The notes beneath the pieces are model-generated. The model was not told the DNA's origin. It ran no database searches and saw nothing but the letters and a program-made list of their open reading frames with translations. A program made the translations under genes and the position numbers. From Hydrogenovibrio sp. SC-1 (GTDB taxonomy: Bacteria > Pseudomonadota > Gammaproteobacteria > Thiomicrospirales > Thiomicrospiraceae), in NCBI RefSeq assembly GCF_002848135.1, contig NZ_PKGB01000020.1, forward strand, positions 1-36,551: a DNA stretch of 36,551 nucleotides, read 5' to 3'. How positions within the stretch are numbered: position 1 is the first letter of the stretch; every line of letters begins with the position of its first letter. Below, piece after piece: positions 34,189 through 36,551 of the stretch.

Positions 34189-34812
34189 ATGAAACATGAA
34201 AATAAACGCGGTGCTTACCGAATCGATACCGTCATACCATGTAGTTACCACATTATCCCTGAGGAAGAGATTGACAATAGTTATTTGCCATCAGAGTTAA
34301 ACGATAAATATATTGAAGAGTTTTTTCTTCGAAGTTTGAATCAAGTCAACTCAAAAATTGATGACTATATATTCGCAATTGGCTCTAAGAGTACTATTCT
34401 TGCAGATGCATTTTCAGCGCTAAATTCAAAAATCGACTTTCTTTTTCAATCGATAGACAAAAAACAATTATCTAATTCTATGCCACGCAATTTAGTGAAT
34501 ATTAGTGTGTCAGGCATTGCCATTAGCATTCATAAAGATAAAGTGCATCAAAATGACAAAGTTGATCTAATGTTTCAACTAGACCCTGAAGATAGTCCAA
34601 TCCTAGTTAGATGTGATGTTGTTAATATTTACCAGTGTGAAGACTCTCAAGACGAAAGAATTGTTGGTTTGAAGTATCAAAGCCTATCAGAAGAAAAACG
34701 AAGACAAATCCAGTTCTTTATCCAAAGAAAAGAATTCGAAATGAGTAAGCCTGATTTGACTCATATGTCTTCACGCCTTAAAAACAGACGTGTTAGGGTT
34801 ATAAACAGGTAA
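34189..34812 (+). CDS. PilZ-domain protein with split c-di-GMP motifs
   Basis: The protein is 207 aa. The RxxxR motif (Arg7-Gly-Ala-Tyr-Arg11) lies at the very N-terminus and the NxSxxG motif (Asn104, Ser106, Gly109 in NISVSGIAI) nearly 100 residues later. In ordinary PilZ domains these are 20-40 residues apart. The inserted region is helical (SKIDDYIFAIGSKSTIL), as in oligomerising PilZ variants. Both c-di-GMP contacts are present, so binding is likely. ATG 34189 is chosen because it places RxxxR correctly; a longer TTG start at 34108 has no ribosome site. It stands alone after a 233-bp gap, so it is probably a host gene. Confidence 0.8.
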   Translation: MKHENKRGAYRIDTVIPCSYHIIPEEEIDNSYLPSELNDKYIEEFFLRSLNQVNSKIDDYIFAIGSKSTILADAFSALNSKIDFLFQSIDKKQLSNSMPRNLVNISVSGIAISIHKDKVHQNDKVDLMFQLDPEDSPILVRCDVVNIYQCEDSQDERIVGLKYQSLSEEKRRQIQFFIQRKEFEMSKPDLTHMSSRLKNRRVRVINR

Positions 34813-34879
34813 TCAAGAGTATTAGTTGGTAAGTTTTATGCCAGTTGATCTGTAGCGGTCAAGTTTTTTGGCCACTTCC
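34813..34879. other. Short gap with insertion-sequence-like motif
   Basis: TGTAGCGGTCAAG, continuing to TTTTTTGGCCACTTCC, fills the space between the convergent PilZ and membrane-protein genes. It resembles the TGTAATGGTACAG..TTTGGCCACC sequence beside the truncated tnpC at 19017-19043. It may be a solo terminal repeat left by an excised or degraded insertion. Confidence 0.35.
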
Positions 34880-35323
34880 TTATATAGAGTTTTTGCGTTG
34901 ATTTAGCCAAACCCAACCGCTAAGCAAAATGGCAGAACCAGCGATTAGTGTCATGAGCGTGCCAGGGAAGAAAGAAGCAAAGCCCCCGAAATCCACAAAA
35001 ATTAGGTAACCTAGATCCGCTGTACCGCCCACCATGGCGCTGACCCAGATAGCGGTCATATTACGCCGCCAGATCATTATTCCGCCCAAAATTGTCACAA
35101 TACCAAACCACAACAAGTTCCAAGCGTGCTGGTTCAAAATAGCACCGATAGCTGAATGATAATCTGCACTCAATGTCTCAGGAACAACGCCTGCGGCAAT
35201 GTAGGCAAAGCCTTGAGAAGTATCTGCAGCCATTATTGCAATACCGAAGAAGGCATGGACTACTCCCCAGATAACCCAAAGAATTGCCGAAGCTTTTAGC
35301 TCTGTAATCTGTGTATTATTCAT
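34880..35323 (-). CDS. Four-helix integral membrane protein, 147 aa
   Basis: Four hydrophobic helices are visible (ILWVIWGVVHAFFGIAIMA; LLWFGIVTILGGIMIW; AIWVSAMVGGTADLGYLIFV; LMTLIAGSAILLSGWVWL), with short loops and a positively charged end (NQRKNSI). I do not recognise the family firmly; it resembles small DoxX-like or uncharacterised inner-membrane proteins. GAGGAAA precedes the ATG. It lies 53 bp downstream of the flavoprotein gene in the same direction, so it is probably the last gene of the pirin operon. Confidence 0.75.
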   Translation of the reverse strand: MNNTQITELKASAILWVIWGVVHAFFGIAIMAADTSQGFAYIAAGVVPETLSADYHSAIGAILNQHAWNLLWFGIVTILGGIMIWRRNMTAIWVSAMVGGTADLGYLIFVDFGGFASFFPGTLMTLIAGSAILLSGWVWLNQRKNSI

Positions 35324-35376
35324 TTTCGTATTTCCTCTTGTTCATTGTTTCAAATAAAGAAAATCCACTGATAATG

Positions 35377-35925
35377 TTATATATTTTCATCACGAAGTTT
35401 TTCGACTACGCCAAGTAAGGCTTCTTTGATTTCCTTTGTTGTGATAAAGCCTCCTTTAAAGTGCTCATAAAATGACGGGACTGAATACATACCCCGTAAG
35501 TCTGCACCAAAGAACGGAACTGTATTGGTTGCCAAATCCAATAATGATTTTGCTCCTCGCGCTCCCGGTGATGTCGAAAGTAAGACGGTAGGTTTATCCT
35601 GATAAACTTTTGGATTGATACGAGAACACCAGTCGAACAGATTTTTATACGCGGCTGTGTAGTTGCCATTATGTTCTGCTAGCGAAATCAGCAAGGCATC
35701 GGCTTCTCCGATCTTATTGAAAAATCTTAATGAGTTTTCGGGTTGACCGAGTGTCTGCTCTGCATCTTCGCTAAACAACGGAAGCTCGTAATCGTTTAAA
35801 TCAGCGATCTCAATGGAGTATCCTGTCAGCATGGATGCTGCGTAAGTCACGAGTTGTTTGTTTATTGAATTACGACTGGTTGAAGTCGCATAGGCAAACA
35901 GTTTGGGGGTGTTTGTTGTCATCAT
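35377..35925 (-). CDS. NAD(P)H-dependent FMN reductase-like flavoprotein
   Basis: The 182-aa protein has a flavodoxin-like fold. The phosphate-binding loop is ATSTSRNSINKQL near the N-terminus, followed by IEIADLNDYELPLF, ADALLISLAEHNGNYTAAYK (the substrate/flavin loop, typically PEYNGS in the family) and VLLSTSPGARGAKSLL. Such enzymes reduce FMN, quinones or azo compounds with NAD(P)H. The start is the first of two adjacent ATGs, with AAGGA nine bases upstream. It lies 16 bp after pirin, and the pairing of pirin with a quinone/FMN reductase suggests a redox-stress operon. Confidence 0.88.
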   Translation of the reverse strand: MMTTNTPKLFAYATSTSRNSINKQLVTYAASMLTGYSIEIADLNDYELPLFSEDAEQTLGQPENSLRFFNKIGEADALLISLAEHNGNYTAAYKNLFDWCSRINPKVYQDKPTVLLSTSPGARGAKSLLDLATNTVPFFGADLRGMYSVPSFYEHFKGGFITTKEIKEALLGVVEKLRDENI

Positions 35926-35941
35926 TCCTCAGTTTCCTTTA

Positions 35942-36551
35942 TTAGTTTCTTGCATGAATAAGGGCCAACCCTAAATCATGACCCGCAATGAATTGAAGTG
36001 ATTCACCCTCTATTAAATCTCCCTTCGTTACAGGAACACCATTTGCATTACCTTTACCCTGGGTGATGAGAACCACAAACGGTTGATTGACTGTTATTTC
36101 TTCGCCGACGGGTAGGTAACCAACCTTACAAACCATATTGCTAATGAAGCTGCCATCCGTGCCGCCGAGTACAGTTGTTAAACCACTATCTGAGATTTTG
36201 AAATTTTTATAAGCAGGTTCAAGTCCTTTTTCGGGTGGCTTAAACCAGATTTGGGCAATATCAGCGGGTGTGTCATGGAGGTTAAACTCAGCATGTTGCA
36301 TACCAGTTCCAGCACGCTGAACCTGAACTTCAGGTGCGTGAATTGCGGTGCCATCACCTAGAGTCCCCTTGTGCCCCACACTGCCAGAGAAAACAACGCT
36401 GACAATATCGACGTCATAATGCGGATGCATCGGGGCTCCATCGTTAGGCAAAAATTGACCTAGCGCCAAATAAATAAAGTCTCCAAGACCATGACTAATG
36501 TCAGTCCGGTCTTGTGCCTTTGGCCATAACTCCGGGTTCAGAACCATATGC
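35942..36551 (-). CDS. Pirin-family protein, possibly cut at the window edge
   Basis: This bicupin has the pirin signature: the metal-binding HPHYDVDIVSVVFSGSVGHK, then GTGMQHAEFN with further ligands. The later PAYKNF segment starts the second cupin half (to about 201 aa). Pirins are usually 230-290 aa. The first Met lies four bases from the window edge and the frame is open beyond it, so the true start may lie outside. Bacterial pirins include quercetin-dioxygenase-like and regulatory forms, and the function here cannot be told. It is probably the first visible gene of an operon with the flavoprotein and the membrane protein. Confidence 0.88.
   Translation of the reverse strand, partial: HMVLNPELWPKAQDRTDISHGLGDFIYLALGQFLPNDGAPMHPHYDVDIVSVVFSGSVGHKGTLGDGTAIHAPEVQVQRAGTGMQHAEFNLHDTPADIAQIWFKPPEKGLEPAYKNFKISDSGLTTVLGGTDGSFISNMVCKVGYLPVGEEITVNQPFVVLITQGKGNANGVPVTKGDLIEGESLQFIAGHDLGLALIHARN

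Noticed and set aside
35406-35669. 87-codon frame inside the flavoprotein gene
   Set aside because: It is a shadow frame of a recognised FMN reductase-like gene.

Overview
The window is a mobile-element hot spot in the chromosome of a low-GC gammaproteobacterium. That host assignment rests on IS66, tRNA-Phe, pirin, PilZ and RES/Xre relatives; the genus cannot be read from the sequence. The dominant structure is a long perfect repeat. Bases 1-11403 recur as 19094-30496, an offset of 19,093 bp, with every coding frame identical. The simplest reading is a tandem duplication of a 19,093-bp unit (11404-30496), of which the last 11.4 kb of the first copy and the whole second copy are visible. The alternative is an assembly artefact. 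The novel junction is 11403|11404.

The unit, from left to right, holds: (i) a pair of very large tyrosine recombinases on the + strand (11369-17216), the first lacking its native 5' end at the duplication junction; (ii) a relE toxin remnant; (iii) an Xre/DUF2384-RES toxin-antitoxin pair bracketed by a 33-bp imperfect inverted repeat; (iv) an IS66-family insertion with truncated tnpC, next to a decayed rhuM fragment; (v) three small membrane-protein genes on the - strand, one carrying a DUF2384 (ParS/MbcA-like) domain behind a membrane anchor and one interrupted by an in-frame TGA; (vi) a 124-aa orphan; (vii) a tight three-gene operon on the - strand, large recombinase A (890 aa), short RhuM-like protein (129 aa) and large recombinase B (1083 aa). 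The two recombinase pairs are distant homologues of each other (890~769, 1083~1182) and point inward from opposite ends of the unit. All four retain the R, H/R, H, Y catalytic set.

The right end of the unit lies inside a tRNA-Phe gene. Its 5' half, on the - strand with the GAA anticodon loop, remains with a perfect consensus promoter (TTGACA, 17 bp, TATAAT), and the rest is replaced by element DNA. I infer that the paired recombinases form a site-specific integration system targeting the tRNA-Phe anticodon arm, with the RhuM-like protein as a possible accessory or directionality factor.

Right of the tRNA promoter (30541-33991) is a second, conventional integrase module: an XRE-type repressor, a divergent Xis/AlpA-like protein, a phage-type integrase, a 115-aa unknown protein and an HD-domain protein. 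It has three GTGCCCA repeats spaced exactly 11 bp, and palindromes between the divergent genes. Host-like genes follow: a PilZ protein with split motifs, then a - strand operon of pirin, an NAD(P)H:FMN reductase-like flavoprotein and a four-helix membrane protein, with pirin running to the window edge.
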